DNA of 64,000 nucleotides from Betaproteobacteria bacterium (GCA_016125475.1 WGLR01000023.1:1-64000); one strand, 5' to 3'; positions 1-9,121 are shown, counted from the first letter of the stretch. A program made the numbers and translations. Notes: generated from the sequence alone by a model not told the origin.

Positions 1-1
1 A

Positions 2-22
2 CCCCGAACCCCGAACCCCGAA
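2..22. repeat. CCCCGAA heptanucleotide tandem repeat
   Basis: Three perfect head-to-tail copies of CCCCGAA are visible. The array may begin before the window. It lies 11 bases before a second array of a different sequence but the same 7-bp period. Confidence 0.85.
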
Positions 23-33
23 CCTATCCTCTC

Positions 34-124
34 TGCCTATTGCCTATTGCCTATTGCCTATTGCCTATTGCCTATTGCCTATTGCCTATCGCCTATCGCC
101 TATCGCCTATCGCCCATCGCCCTC
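34..124. repeat. TGCCTAT/CGCCTAT heptanucleotide tandem array
   Basis: Eight perfect copies of TGCCTAT are followed by three of CGCCTAT and two degraded copies (CGCCCAT, CGCCCTC), all in register at 7 bp. The array ends four bases before the arsC stop codon. Because 7 is not a multiple of 3, reading frames through it give a 7-residue peptide repeat, but I do not think it is translated. The step from the T form to the C form suggests the array grew after a point change. Copy number is likely variable. Confidence 0.9.
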
Positions 125-127
125 GCC

Positions 128-478
128 TCAGACAATTCCGAGCACGTTCTCCGGGGGTCTGCCGACGACTGCCCTGTCCCCGGCCACCACGATCGGGCGT
201 TCCATGAGGATGGGGTGCTCGGCCAGCGCGTCGATCCATTCGGCTTCGGAGAGCTGCTTCCCCGCGTAGTGCTGCTTGAACACGTCCTCGGACTTGCGAA
301 CGATCGCGCTGGCGGGCAGCCCGAGTCTCGCGACGAGATCCGCGAGAGCTTTCCTGTCGAGCGGTGTCTTGAGATACTCGATCACCTCGGGCGAGATGCC
401 CTTGTCCTGCAACAGCGCGAGCGCCTGGCGGCTCTTGCTGCAACGGGGATTGTGGTAGATCTTCACTGGCTGGGTCAT
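128..478 (-). CDS. arsC: ArsC-family arsenate reductase (glutaredoxin type)
   Basis: This 116-residue protein matches the thioredoxin-fold ArsC family, which reduces arsenate to arsenite in the cytoplasm using glutaredoxin and glutathione. The catalytic cysteine sits in HNPRCSKSR (Cys13). Arg61, Arg94 and Arg107 fall at the positions of the three anion-binding arginines of plasmid R773 ArsC. The ATG at 478 gives the normal family length; a longer reading frame upstream of it has no ArsC similarity. No other ars gene is near, so it may be a housekeeping paralogue rather than part of a resistance operon. Confidence 0.9.
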   Translation of the reverse strand: MTQPVKIYHNPRCSKSRQALALLQDKGISPEVIEYLKTPLDRKALADLVARLGLPASAIVRKSEDVFKQHYAGKQLSEAEWIDALAEHPILMERPIVVAGDRAVVGRPPENVLGIV

Positions 479-529
479 GTCCGTCTCCAAGGCTTTCCTG
501 TGTGTCTTCGATGAATGACCTGATGCATC

Positions 530-1135
530 ATGGCTGATCCGGTGCGCACGCGTCTGCGCGCGCGGGTGCTCGCCGTCGTCTGTGTCGCGGTCGCGATGCT
601 TACCGGGCAGCCCGCACGGGCCGCCGAACTCGTCATCACGAACGCCGCGATCCTGAAGGCGCTGCAGCGCGAGGCGTTTTCCGATGGCCGCATGGACCTC
701 GTGCCGGCGTCGGCCTGCAACCATGCCTATCTCACTTCCCCGGCCGTCGTGATCGAGCGGGGCCGGGTCGTGCTCGGTGCAAAGCTCACCGGCCGTGCGG
801 GCGTTCAGGCGGGCACGGGATGTCTGGGCGGCCTGGGCGACACCATCGACATCGTCGCGTCCGGTCGGCCGTTCTTCCGGGACGGCCGCATCGGGCTCGA
901 GGACCTGCGCATCGACCAGCTGTCCAACGAATTCTACCGGCCCTTCATCGAGTCGCTCGTGTATTCCGCGGTGGGCCGGGCTCTGGACATCGACGTCCGC
1001 GAGGCATTGCAGAACATGCTGACCGCGGGCAATGTCCCACTCAGACTGGACGTCGAGCGCCTCGACGTCTCGCGGCTCACCGCCGAGCACGACCGGCTCG
1101 AGATCACGCTCGAATTCCGGGTGCGCGCGGACTGA
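530..1135 (+). CDS. secreted protein of unknown function
   Basis: The 201-residue product begins with a basic stretch and a hydrophobic segment ending in ARA-A around residue 32, a typical Sec signal peptide. The mature part is rich in beta-prone sequence with two cysteines (in SACNH and TGCLGG) that could form a disulfide in the periplasm. I do not recognise the family. It lies 28 bases before a methyltransferase gene on the same strand, so the two may be cotranscribed. It diverges from arsC with a 51-base gap. Confidence 0.6.
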   Translation: MADPVRTRLRARVLAVVCVAVAMLTGQPARAAELVITNAAILKALQREAFSDGRMDLVPASACNHAYLTSPAVVIERGRVVLGAKLTGRAGVQAGTGCLGGLGDTIDIVASGRPFFRDGRIGLEDLRIDQLSNEFYRPFIESLVYSAVGRALDIDVREALQNMLTAGNVPLRLDVERLDVSRLTAEHDRLEITLEFRVRAD

Positions 1136-1163
1136 CGGTCACATCGGTCACACGAGGTACGAC

Positions 1164-1907
1164 ATGGAATGGAATGCCGAACTCTACAGGGATGCTCACA
1201 GCTTCGTCTGGAATCATGGCCAGTCGCTGCTTTCCGTGCTGGATCCGCAGTCGGGTGAAGACATTCTGGACGTCGGTTGCGGTACGGGCGAACTCACGCG
1301 CGAGATCGCGGACCACGGCGCGACGGTGACGGGCGTCGACAAGTCCGCCGCGATGATCGCCGCCGCCAAGGACCGGTTTCCCGGCGTCGTGTTCCGCGTC
1401 GAGGACGCGACGGCACTGCCGTTCGAGGGCGAGTTCGACGCCGTGTTCTCGAACGCGGCCCTGCACTGGGTGCGCGAACCCGAGGCGGCCGCGCGCAGCA
1501 TCGCCCGCGCGCTGCGGCCGGGCGGGCGGTTCGTCGCCGAGTGTGGCGGGTTCGGCAACGTGGCCGCGCTGGAGCGGGCGTTTTCCGTGGCGCTGCGCGA
1601 GAACGCCGGCTCGAGCTTCCGGAGCCCGTGGTACTTCCCGAAGCTCGGCGAATACGCGTCGCTGCTCGAGCGTGTCGGGTTCGAGGTCAGTGCCGCGTCG
1701 CTCTTCGATCGTCCCACGCTGCTCGCCGGCCACAACGGCCTGCGCGACTGGTACCGGATGTTCCTGAGCGACTGGTTCGACGTGCTCGACGTCGACACGA
1801 TCGAGCGCGTGATCAGGACGGCCGAGAAGCTCTGCGAGGATCGCTACCGGGACGGTAGCTGGACAGCGGACTACCGGCGTCTGCGCGTGGTGGCGCGACG
1901 CCGGTGA
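1164..1907 (+). CDS. class I SAM-dependent methyltransferase
   Basis: This 247-residue protein carries the glycine-rich SAM-binding motif LDVGCGTGEL, an acidic motif II (VTGVDKS), and the FDAVFSNAALHWV segment typical of the UbiE/trans-aconitate methyltransferase group. The substrate cannot be told from sequence. The ATG at 1164 starts right before the conserved N-terminal helix; the longer open frame upstream overlaps the preceding gene and shows no similarity. Confidence 0.8.
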   Translation: MEWNAELYRDAHSFVWNHGQSLLSVLDPQSGEDILDVGCGTGELTREIADHGATVTGVDKSAAMIAAAKDRFPGVVFRVEDATALPFEGEFDAVFSNAALHWVREPEAAARSIARALRPGGRFVAECGGFGNVAALERAFSVALRENAGSSFRSPWYFPKLGEYASLLERVGFEVSAASLFDRPTLLAGHNGLRDWYRMFLSDWFDVLDVDTIERVIRTAEKLCEDRYRDGSWTADYRRLRVVARRR

Positions 1908-1925
1908 CGGACCGCGCCCGTCCGG

Positions 1926-2483
<558 letters not shown>

Positions 2484-2581
2484 CGCGTGTCGTCCGCATG
2501 CCGTGCGCGTGGGCGTTCGAATGCCTTTCGCGGACCACCAAGCGTAGAATCGTCCGTCTCATTTCGCAAGGAGTGCGCATC

Positions 2582-3085
2582 ATGACGATCAAGGTCGGAG
2601 ACAGGCTGCCCGCAGGCACGCTCTGGGAATTCATCGAGGAAGAGACGCCGGGGTGCAGCATCGGCCCGAATACCGTGGACGTGGAGAAGAGCGCGGCAGG
2701 CAAGAAGATCGTGATCTTCGGCCTGCCCGGTGCCTTCACGCCGACGTGCTCCGCGAAGCACGTCCCCAGTTACGTGCAGCTCGCGGAACAGCTGAAGGCA
2801 AAGGGTGTAGACGAGATCTGGTGCCTGTCCGTGAACGATGCGTTCGTGATGGGAGCGTGGGCGCGCGACGAGGGCACGAAGGGGAAGGTCCGGATGTTCG
2901 GCGACGGCAGCGCCGAGTACACGCGCAAGCTCGGGCTGGAACTCGACCTGATCGCGCGCGGCATGGGGGTGCGCATGCAGCGCTTCTCCGCCCTCGTCGA
3001 GGACGGCGTCGTGAAGACGCTCAACATCGAGGGACCCGGCAAGTACGAGGTGAGTGACGCGCAGACGATGCTCGGTCAGGTGTGA
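2582..3085 (+). CDS. Prx5-type peroxiredoxin
   Basis: A 167-residue thiol peroxidase of the AHP1/PMP20 (Prx5) group, reducing hydrogen peroxide and alkyl hydroperoxides. The peroxidatic cysteine is Cys56 in PGAFTPTCS, with the conserved proline and threonine of the active site. Cys25 and Cys81 are candidate resolving cysteines. The ATG at 2582 follows an AAGGAG Shine-Dalgarno sequence. There is no fused glutaredoxin domain, so reduction probably depends on a separate thioredoxin or glutaredoxin. Confidence 0.9.
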   Translation: MTIKVGDRLPAGTLWEFIEEETPGCSIGPNTVDVEKSAAGKKIVIFGLPGAFTPTCSAKHVPSYVQLAEQLKAKGVDEIWCLSVNDAFVMGAWARDEGTKGKVRMFGDGSAEYTRKLGLELDLIARGMGVRMQRFSALVEDGVVKTLNIEGPGKYEVSDAQTMLGQV

Positions 3086-3110
3086 GTGCGGGTGTGCCCC
3101 CCTCGCATCC

Positions 3111-3258
3111 TCCCCCGCACGAATTGCGGGGGAAGGGGTGATCGGCGATGGCGCGGGTGCAGGTTTGCCCCGCCCTTCTTCCCCCCGCGTCGCGAGCGGC
3201 GGGGCAGTCGGCGCTCGAGCGGGCCGGTGTGCACCCTCCTCCGCAGCGCGGGGGAGGG
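3111..3258. repeat. cluster of three REP-like GC-rich palindromes
   Basis: Three hairpins lie between two converging genes. The first pairs 3111-3119 with 3125-3133 (TCCCCCGCA, perfect, 5-base loop). The second pairs 3166-3174 with 3198-3206 (TGCCCCGCC, perfect). The third pairs 3234-3244 with 3248-3258 (CCCTCCTCCGC, one T-G pair). The shared C-rich/G-rich stems look like the REP/BIME class of dispersed palindromes. They could also terminate transcription from both sides, although no long T-run follows them. Confidence 0.6.
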
Positions 3259-3282
3259 ATGGGGAGGGGCGCGGTCGCCCCT

Positions 3283-3645
3283 TCAGCCCGAGTGTTTCCG
3301 TTTCCCGGAGCGCCTGCCCGCCGCGCTGCGTTCCGCTGCGGCGAGTGCCTTCCCGCCCCACGCCACCATCGCTTCCCGGTCGTCGAACACTTCGCCCGGG
3401 ACCTCGCGGTAGGGCATCTCCGTATCCCGGTCTGCCCAGGGTCTGAACGGGCGCGATCCCGCACGCTCGTAATCCGGCCGGTTCCCGTCGTCCACCCTGA
3501 ACCAGAGTGTCACGACGGCAACGATCGCCACGAAGACGTCGTTCACGTAGAGGCCGTAGCCGCCGAACATCGGCTTCGATCGCACGTGGCCGAGCGGTGC
3601 GAGCAGATCGCGGACGTGCTCCACGAATTCCGCCTGGGCCGACAC
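3283..3645 (-). CDS. TfoX N-terminal domain protein
   Basis: The 120-residue product matches the TfoX N-terminal domain, a small fold often found alone (YjhX/Sxy-like). It includes the characteristic KPMFGGYGLYVND segment and PYREVP near the C-terminus. TfoX/Sxy proteins regulate competence with CRP in gammaproteobacteria, but single-domain versions like this one have no proven role. The GTG at 3645 is chosen because it leaves 26 bases after the upstream hydrolase stop; longer frames would run back through that gene. The two genes probably form one transcript. Confidence 0.75.
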   Translation of the reverse strand: MSAQAEFVEHVRDLLAPLGHVRSKPMFGGYGLYVNDVFVAIVAVVTLWFRVDDGNRPDYERAGSRPFRPWADRDTEMPYREVPGEVFDDREAMVAWGGKALAAAERSAAGRRSGKRKHSG

Positions 3646-3671
3646 TGCGCCGGCCCTGCCCGGCCTGCCGT

Positions 3672-4460
3672 TCACAGGAATGCCCGCAAGGCCTCCAGCA
3701 CCTCGTCCGGCTTCTCGGCCATGAGCGCGTGGCCGCTGCCGGCCACTTCCACCGTGCGCACGTCGCCCAGTCTCGACGCGATCTCGCGGGCCGCCCGCGG
3801 CGGGGTCATCATGTCCTTCCGGCCCACGACGAGCAGCGCGGGGCACTGCACGTTCGCGGCAGCATCGAATCCGTTCGCGTAGTCGTTGCAGGCCGCGAAG
3901 TCGACGTGCATCACGCCGGGCTTCTGACGCTGCATGAGGCGGAGGTTCTCCCCGACGACCCAGAAGCCAGGCCCCGGGTTGCTCGGGTAGTGTGCGTACG
4001 ACGAGTGGGACCAGATGTTGACCATGTCCTGCGCACGCGGCTCGTCGTCCCGCGTGGCGGTCAGCAGTTCGTCCGACACCTTCATCGGGCACGCGGTCCC
4101 CACGAGAGCGATCTTCGAGATCCGGTCCGGATACCGGGACGCGCATTCGACCGCGACGAGCGAACCCATGCTGTGACCCACGAGCGCGGCCTTCGCGACG
4201 CCTGCCGCGTCGAGCAGGGCGTTCATCCAGTCCGCCATGGCTTCCACGGTTGCGAGCGGCGGGCCTTCGGACCGTCCGTGCCCCGGGAGGTCCACCGCCA
4301 GCACCCCGAATCCGTGGTGGGCGAGATAGCGCGTCTGCAGCACCCACACGCAGTGGTCGTGTTCCGCGCCGTGGATGAAGACCACGCAGGGCAGGGATGC
4401 GTCGAAGGTCCGGCCGCCGGTGTATGCGTAGGCCGTCCTTCCGTCCACGTTCAGATTCAT
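3672..4460 (-). CDS. alpha/beta-fold hydrolase
   Basis: This 262-residue protein has the alpha/beta hydrolase core: an oxyanion HG motif (FIHGAEHD), the GHGRSEG loop, the nucleophile elbow GHSMG with Ser97, an Asp in VVGRKDMMTPP, and a C-terminal His in GSGHALM. It is likely a cytoplasmic esterase or C-C hydrolase; the substrate is unknown. The ATG at 4460 directly precedes the conserved fold. It is the first gene of a probable two-gene unit with the TfoX-domain gene. Confidence 0.82.
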   Translation of the reverse strand: MNLNVDGRTAYAYTGGRTFDASLPCVVFIHGAEHDHCVWVLQTRYLAHHGFGVLAVDLPGHGRSEGPPLATVEAMADWMNALLDAAGVAKAALVGHSMGSLVAVECASRYPDRISKIALVGTACPMKVSDELLTATRDDEPRAQDMVNIWSHSSYAHYPSNPGPGFWVVGENLRLMQRQKPGVMHVDFAACNDYANGFDAAANVQCPALLVVGRKDMMTPPRAAREIASRLGDVRTVEVAGSGHALMAEKPDEVLEALRAFL

Positions 4461-4518
4461 CCGGTTCTCCAGATGGCGTTGATGTTCATGGTTCGGTGCG
4501 GTGCATGGCGCGTGATCT

Positions 4519-4582
4519 CGGTGCGCGGTGCGCACCCTACGGGAGACGATGAGCCGACCGGTAGGGTGCGCACGGCGCACCG
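4519..4582. repeat. long inverted repeat with GTAGGGTGCGCAC core
   Basis: Positions 4519-4540 and 4561-4582 are reverse complements over 22 bases with one mismatch; the inner 13 bases (GTGCGCACCCTAC) pair perfectly around a 20-base loop. It sits just downstream of the sulfhydrylase stop and upstream of the hydrolase start, so it may end the sulfhydrylase transcript. The GTAGGGTGCGCAC word is, from general knowledge, a dispersed repeat in many proteobacterial genomes. Confidence 0.7.
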
Positions 4583-4599
4583 GCGGACGCTCGCCGTCA

Positions 4600-5895
4600 T
4601 CACGCCTTCTGCGACGCGCGCAACGCGCCCGCGAGATCGTCCACGAGATCCTGCGGATCCTCGAGGCCGATCGACAGCCGGATCGTGCCCGGGCCGATGC
4701 CCGCCGCCAGGAGCGCCGCGTCGTCCATCCGGAAATGCGTGGTCGTCGCGGGATGGATCACGAGCGACTTCGCATCGCCCACGTTCGCGAGGTGCGAGAA
4801 CACCTTCAGGGACTCGATGAGCCTGCGGCCGGCCGCACGCCCACCCTTCACGCCGAACGTGAACACGGCGCCCGCGCCGCGCGGGAGCAATCGCTTCGCG
4901 AGGTCGTGATCCGGGTGCCCGGGAAGTTCGGGGTAGCCGACCGCCTCGACGGCCGGATGCGACGCGAGGAACTCGACCACCTTCCGCGTGTTCGCGACGT
5001 GCCGCTCCATGCGCAGCGAGAGCGTCTCGATGCCCTGAAGGATCTGGAACGCCGTCGTCGGAGCCATGCACGCACCGAAGTCGCGCAGGCCCTCGCGCCG
5101 CGCGCGCAGCAGGAACGCGGCAACGGTCGATTCCTCCTGGAAGTCCATGCCGTGGAAGCCGTCGTAGGGTTCGGTCAGCTCCGGGAATCGTCCGGATGCC
5201 TCCCAGTCGAAGCCACCGCCGTCGACGAGCAGTCCGCCGATCGCGACACCGTGGCCGCCCAGGAACTTCGTCGCGGAGTGGTACACGATGTCCGCACCGA
5301 GGTCGAACGGACGCATGAGGAAGGGCGTCGTGAACGTGCTGTCCACGACGAGCGGCAGCCCCGCGTCGTGCGCGATCTGCGCGACGTTCGGCACGTCGAG
5401 CACGTCGAGCCCCGGGTTGCCGAGCGTCTCCGCGAACAGCAGCCGCGTGTTCGGCCGGATGTTTCCGCGCCACGCGTCGAGGTCTCTGGGGTCGATGAAC
5501 GTCGTCTCGATGCCGAAGCGCCGCATCGTGAAGTGCAGGAGGTTGTGCGAGCCGCCGTACAGCGAGCGGCTCGCGACGATGTGCGAGCCTGCACCGGCGA
5601 GTGTTGCGACCGCGAGGTGCAGGGCCGCCTGACCGCTCGCCGTCGCGATCGCGCCGATACCGCCCTCCAGTGCGGCGATACGCTCCTCGAGGACCGCGCA
5701 CGTGGGATTCGAGATGCGCGAATAGACGTGCCCCGCGCGTTCCATGTTGAAGAGCGAGGCCGCGTGGTCCGTATCGCGGAACACGAACGACGTCGTCTGG
5801 AAGATGGGCGTCGCGCGCGCACCGGTCGTCAGGTCGGGCTGCTGGCCCGCGTGCAGGCTCAGCGTGTCGAAGCCGGGGTATCGGGGGGCTGCCAT
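4600..5895 (-). CDS. O-acetylhomoserine aminocarboxypropyltransferase/sulfhydrylase
   Basis: A 431-residue PLP enzyme of the Cys/Met metabolism family that adds sulfide or methanethiol to O-acetylhomoserine, giving homocysteine or methionine. The PLP lysine is Lys210 in SATKFLGGHG. Phosphate-binding residues lie in ASGQAAL near residue 86, and the substrate-side YSRISNPT motif is at residues 58-65. Length, and the DGFHGMDF and NVGDAKSLVIHPATTTH stretches, favour the O-acetylhomoserine branch over cystathionine gamma-synthase. The ATG at 5895 follows a GGAAAGGA ribosome binding site. Confidence 0.9.
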   Translation of the reverse strand: MAAPRYPGFDTLSLHAGQQPDLTTGARATPIFQTTSFVFRDTDHAASLFNMERAGHVYSRISNPTCAVLEERIAALEGGIGAIATASGQAALHLAVATLAGAGSHIVASRSLYGGSHNLLHFTMRRFGIETTFIDPRDLDAWRGNIRPNTRLLFAETLGNPGLDVLDVPNVAQIAHDAGLPLVVDSTFTTPFLMRPFDLGADIVYHSATKFLGGHGVAIGGLLVDGGGFDWEASGRFPELTEPYDGFHGMDFQEESTVAAFLLRARREGLRDFGACMAPTTAFQILQGIETLSLRMERHVANTRKVVEFLASHPAVEAVGYPELPGHPDHDLAKRLLPRGAGAVFTFGVKGGRAAGRRLIESLKVFSHLANVGDAKSLVIHPATTTHFRMDDAALLAAGIGPGTIRLSIGLEDPQDLVDDLAGALRASQKA

Positions 5896-5930
5896 GAAGG
5901 GTTCCTTTCCTTGCGGATGAGATGGGCGGG

Positions 5931-6995
5931 CTACGGGAGCAGCCTGGCTTCGCGGTAGCGCCGGAGGTGGTCGAGCACCTGTTCCTCGGTGTCCACGACG
6001 CCGTGGAAGCCGTGACGCCGGAGTTTCGTCGTGCTCGACACGATGTCGTGCTGCAGGCCCCAGAAGAAATCGGCGAAGCTCCACGAAGCCATCCGCTCCA
6101 GCGCCGTCGGCACGAGCCCGTGCCGCTCGACGATCCGCTGCCAGACGGGGCCCTTGTCCTGCATCGTTCTCGCGAGTGTCATGGGGCGGACCTCGCCCAC
6201 CGGCATGTCGAAGTGCCGGGCCACCTTCGGCCAGAGGTTGCGCCAGCGGAAAAGGTCGCAGTCGGTCACGTTGTATGCCTGGTTGCGGGTCCCGGGGGCA
6301 TCGGCCATCCAGACGCACGCGCGCGCGAGATGCGTCGCATCGGTCATTTCCGTGAGCGCATCGAATGCGGCCGGAGGTCCGGGAAAATCCAGCGGCAGGC
6401 CCAGTTCCCGCGAGATCGCCGCGTAGCAGCCGAGCGTCGAGACGACGTTGCGCGTGCGATCGGGCGCGAAGTCGTAGATGAACATGGGGCGCGACGCGGA
6501 CCACGCCCAGCGCGCTCCCTGCTGTCTGTTTCGCAGCAGGTCTTCCTGGTCGTAGTAGAAATTCGGCGGCAGGTGGCGCGGGTCGTCCTCGCGCGAGGGC
6601 GTGCGCGGAATCCGCAGGCCGGAGTCGTACCACTTCATGCCTTCGACGAGGTGGACGTGTGCGAGCCGCCCCGATGCGCGCTCCACGCCGTCGAGTGCGT
6701 TCCGCAGCATCGCGACGTTGGCCTCCACGTCTTCGACGGTGCCCTCCGCGAACGGCGCGCGTGCGGTGTAGAAGAGCTGCGTCGCGTCGCTGCAGCCGGC
6801 GAGGGCCCGTGCCGTGTCGTCCGCATCGAGCAGATCGGCCCGGACGAACGACAGGCGTTCGCGCGTGGCCGCGGGTGGATGGCGCGACACTCCGATGACC
6901 CGGCGGTCCGGGTCCTCGAGCAGCACGTCCACGAGCCGCGATGCCGCGGCACCGGTGGCGCCCGCGATCACGGCGATCCTCTTGCCTGCGGTCAT
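5931..6995 (-). CDS. PRISE-type SDR reductase (progesterone 5-beta-reductase/iridoid synthase-like)
   Basis: This 354-residue protein is an atypical extended SDR. It has the nucleotide-binding GATGAAAS loop near residue 12, the LVEGMKWY segment with Lys121, and NFYYDQEDLL with Tyr148, matching the Lys/Tyr pair that PRISE enzymes use to reduce activated enones. Bacterial members have no settled substrate. Its ATG overlaps the stop of the upstream DUF169 gene by four bases (ATGA), so the two are almost certainly translationally coupled. Confidence 0.8.
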   Translation of the reverse strand: MTAGKRIAVIAGATGAAASRLVDVLLEDPDRRVIGVSRHPPAATRERLSFVRADLLDADDTARALAGCSDATQLFYTARAPFAEGTVEDVEANVAMLRNALDGVERASGRLAHVHLVEGMKWYDSGLRIPRTPSREDDPRHLPPNFYYDQEDLLRNRQQGARWAWSASRPMFIYDFAPDRTRNVVSTLGCYAAISRELGLPLDFPGPPAAFDALTEMTDATHLARACVWMADAPGTRNQAYNVTDCDLFRWRNLWPKVARHFDMPVGEVRPMTLARTMQDKGPVWQRIVERHGLVPTALERMASWSFADFFWGLQHDIVSSTTKLRRHGFHGVVDTEEQVLDHLRRYREARLLP

Positions 6996-7768
6996 TTGCG
7001 GTCCGGGTAGCTCACGGCCATGCCCGCGCGCACGTCCTGCTGGATGCCGTACTGCGGAAACGGGTAGCGGAAACCGTTCTTCGCGAGCTGTTCCATGCCC
7101 GCTATCGCGCGCTCGAGGTCCCCGGGCGGCAGTGCCATGAGCATCTCGTCGTCGAGCACGCCGCCGTAGCGCCGTTCCGCGAAACACGGTATCGACAGGC
7201 TCGGCTCGCGGGTCTTCAGCGCGCGTCCCCAGGAGTCGGCACACGCGGATTCGCCGACGACACTCCAGTCGAAGCGCCGGTAGCCCGTGTATTGCAGTCC
7301 GTTGATGAAATACATCATGGCACCGGGTGTTGCGTAGAAAAGTGCGATGTCGGGCGGATCGAGCCGTCCGGAAGCCAGCGGCGAGACGGCCAGTGCGGCG
7401 TACCGTCCCTTCGGCACGATCGTCATCGCGGCCTGATGATTCGCAGCGTCGGCTTCGGTGCCGTACCAGACACCCACCATGTGCCGGCCGGAGAACCACG
7501 CGTCGTCCTGGCCGCCGAGCCCGACGACCGACCGGCACTGTGCACCCACGAGGTCGTCGCCCGTTATGCCGACGGTCCAGCCGAGCCGCGCAGCCTGGGC
7601 CACGATCTGGTCGGTCGTGTGAACGTTCGCGGGCCGCCGGATCTTCGGTACCGCAGCCATCTCGTCGACGGTTTCGAACAGTTTCATCGCGAACGGACGG
7701 CTGCGCAGCCTGAGGAGGCGCTCGAGGTCCGCGGCGATGCGCTTCCAGTCGTGCGAAGTCGGGGTCAT
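6992..7768 (-). CDS. DUF169 family protein
   Basis: The 258-residue protein resembles DUF169 proteins, which bear conserved cysteines and a GHHxVGVWYG-like centre; here SGRHMVGVWYG near residue 93 and the Cys residues in AQCRSVVG and ESACADSWG are visible. The biochemical function is unknown; members often sit beside reductases or methanogenesis-like cofactor genes. It is the first gene of a two-gene unit with the PRISE-like reductase and diverges from the enolase-superfamily gene at 7910. Confidence 0.65.
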   Translation of the reverse strand: MTPTSHDWKRIAADLERLLRLRSRPFAMKLFETVDEMAAVPKIRRPANVHTTDQIVAQAARLGWTVGITGDDLVGAQCRSVVGLGGQDDAWFSGRHMVGVWYGTEADAANHQAAMTIVPKGRYAALAVSPLASGRLDPPDIALFYATPGAMMYFINGLQYTGYRRFDWSVVGESACADSWGRALKTREPSLSIPCFAERRYGGVLDDEMLMALPPGDLERAIAGMEQLAKNGFRYPFPQYGIQQDVRAGMAVSYPDRK

Positions 7769-7909
7769 ACTTGGTCCTTTGCGGGGCTCGTGTCCGGCGA
7801 GGGTCGGCGGCTCTGCCGCACATTACAAGGTGTGCCGGGCGATTCTACCGCGGGCCATGCGACCGCCGGATGGACGGGACGCACCGGCGGGCGTTGGGGA
7901 GGGACTGTC

Positions 7910-9121
7910 ATGAAGGTCGAGAGTATCGAGACGCTCGCCTGCGACGCGGGCTGGCGGAACTACCATTACGTGAAGCTCACGACGGACACGGGGATCGTCG
8001 GCTGGAGCGAATTCGACGAGGGCTTCGGTGCCGCCGGCGTGAGTGCGGTGATCCAGCGCCTCGCCACCCGTGTCGTGGGTCAGCCCGTCTTCGCGCACGA
8101 GCGCATCTACGCCGAACTCTACTGCGCCACCCGACCCGCCGCGGGCGGTGTCATCGCGCTCGCGATGGGTGCGATCGAGAATGCGCTGCTCGACGCCAAG
8201 GCCAAGGCGCTGGGCGTGCCCGTGTACGAGCTGCTCGGGGGCAAGGTGCGCGACCGCATCCGGGTCTACTGGTCGCACTGCGCGACCTGGCGGATCAATC
8301 ACCCGACGCACTATTCGCCGGGGATCACCGATCTCGACGGCGTGAAGGCACTCGGATGCGAAGTCCGTGAAAAGGGGTTCACCGCGCTCAAGACGAACCT
8401 CTTCACCTATGACGCCGATCGCAGGAATCCCCGGGGCTGGCGGCCGGGCTTCGGCGTTCCGTTCGAACCCGGAATCAACGTGGAGCGCGAGATCCTGCGC
8501 AACCTCGTGATGCATCTCGAGGCGCTGCGCGACGGGGCCGGGCCCGACGTCGACATCCTGCTCGACCTCAATTTCAACGCCAAGACCGAGGGTTACCTCA
8601 AGATCCTGCGCGCGATCGCGCATCTGGATCTCTTCTGGGTGGAGATCGACAGCTACAGCCCGGAGGCTCTCGGGCTCATCCGGCAGGCGAGCCCGCATCC
8701 CGTGAGTTCCTGCGAGACGCTGCTCGGACTGCGCGAGTTCCTGCCCTATTTCCGCACCCAGGCCATGGACGTCGCGATCGTCGACACGCCCTGGAACGGC
8801 GTCTGGCAGTCCATGAAGATCGCCGCCGCGGCCGAGGCGCACGAAGTGAACGTGGCGCCGCACAATTTCTACGGCCATCTCTGCACGATGATGAACGCGC
8901 ACTTCTCCGCGGCCGTGCCGAATCTCCGGATCATGGAGACGGACATCGACCGCATCGCGTGGGACGACGAACTCGTGACGCATCCACCCGAGATCGTCGA
9001 CGGCCACCTCGTGATGCCGGACCGGCCCGGCTGGGGCACGGAGCCCGTGGAAGAGGCGTTGCAGGCCCACCCGCCCAAAGGTGCGACGGGCCTTCTCAAC
9101 TACGGCCGCAGACCAGACTGA
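7910..9121 (+). CDS. mandelate racemase/enolase-superfamily enzyme
   Basis: A 403-residue enolase-superfamily protein with N-terminal capping domain and C-terminal barrel. Metal ligands are readable as Asp219 (LLDLNFN), Glu245 (FWVEID) and Glu269 (SSCETLL). His318 in VAPHNFYGHL is the likely general base, and Lys161 (ALKTNLF) lies on the second strand. The pattern fits the mandelate racemase subgroup, mostly acid-sugar dehydratases, rather than muconate lactonising enzymes. The ATG at 7910 follows GGGGAGGG. An SDR gene follows 103 bases later, consistent with a small sugar-acid pathway. Confidence 0.85.
   Translation: MKVESIETLACDAGWRNYHYVKLTTDTGIVGWSEFDEGFGAAGVSAVIQRLATRVVGQPVFAHERIYAELYCATRPAAGGVIALAMGAIENALLDAKAKALGVPVYELLGGKVRDRIRVYWSHCATWRINHPTHYSPGITDLDGVKALGCEVREKGFTALKTNLFTYDADRRNPRGWRPGFGVPFEPGINVEREILRNLVMHLEALRDGAGPDVDILLDLNFNAKTEGYLKILRAIAHLDLFWVEIDSYSPEALGLIRQASPHPVSSCETLLGLREFLPYFRTQAMDVAIVDTPWNGVWQSMKIAAAAEAHEVNVAPHNFYGHLCTMMNAHFSAAVPNLRIMETDIDRIAWDDELVTHPPEIVDGHLVMPDRPGWGTEPVEEALQAHPPKGATGLLNYGRRPD

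Noticed and set aside
2-124. CRISPR array or short repeat-encoded peptide
   Set aside because: Repeats are 7 bp without spacers, and the frames through them lack start context, so it is a simple tandem array.
128-1090. 320-residue version of arsC
   Set aside because: The upstream extension is antisense to the secreted protein gene at 530 and has no family similarity; the ATG at 478 gives normal ArsC length.
5931-7823. 630-residue minus-strand frame
   Set aside because: Its first half is a shadow of the DUF169 gene in another frame; only the portion from 6995 shows PRISE-type sequence.
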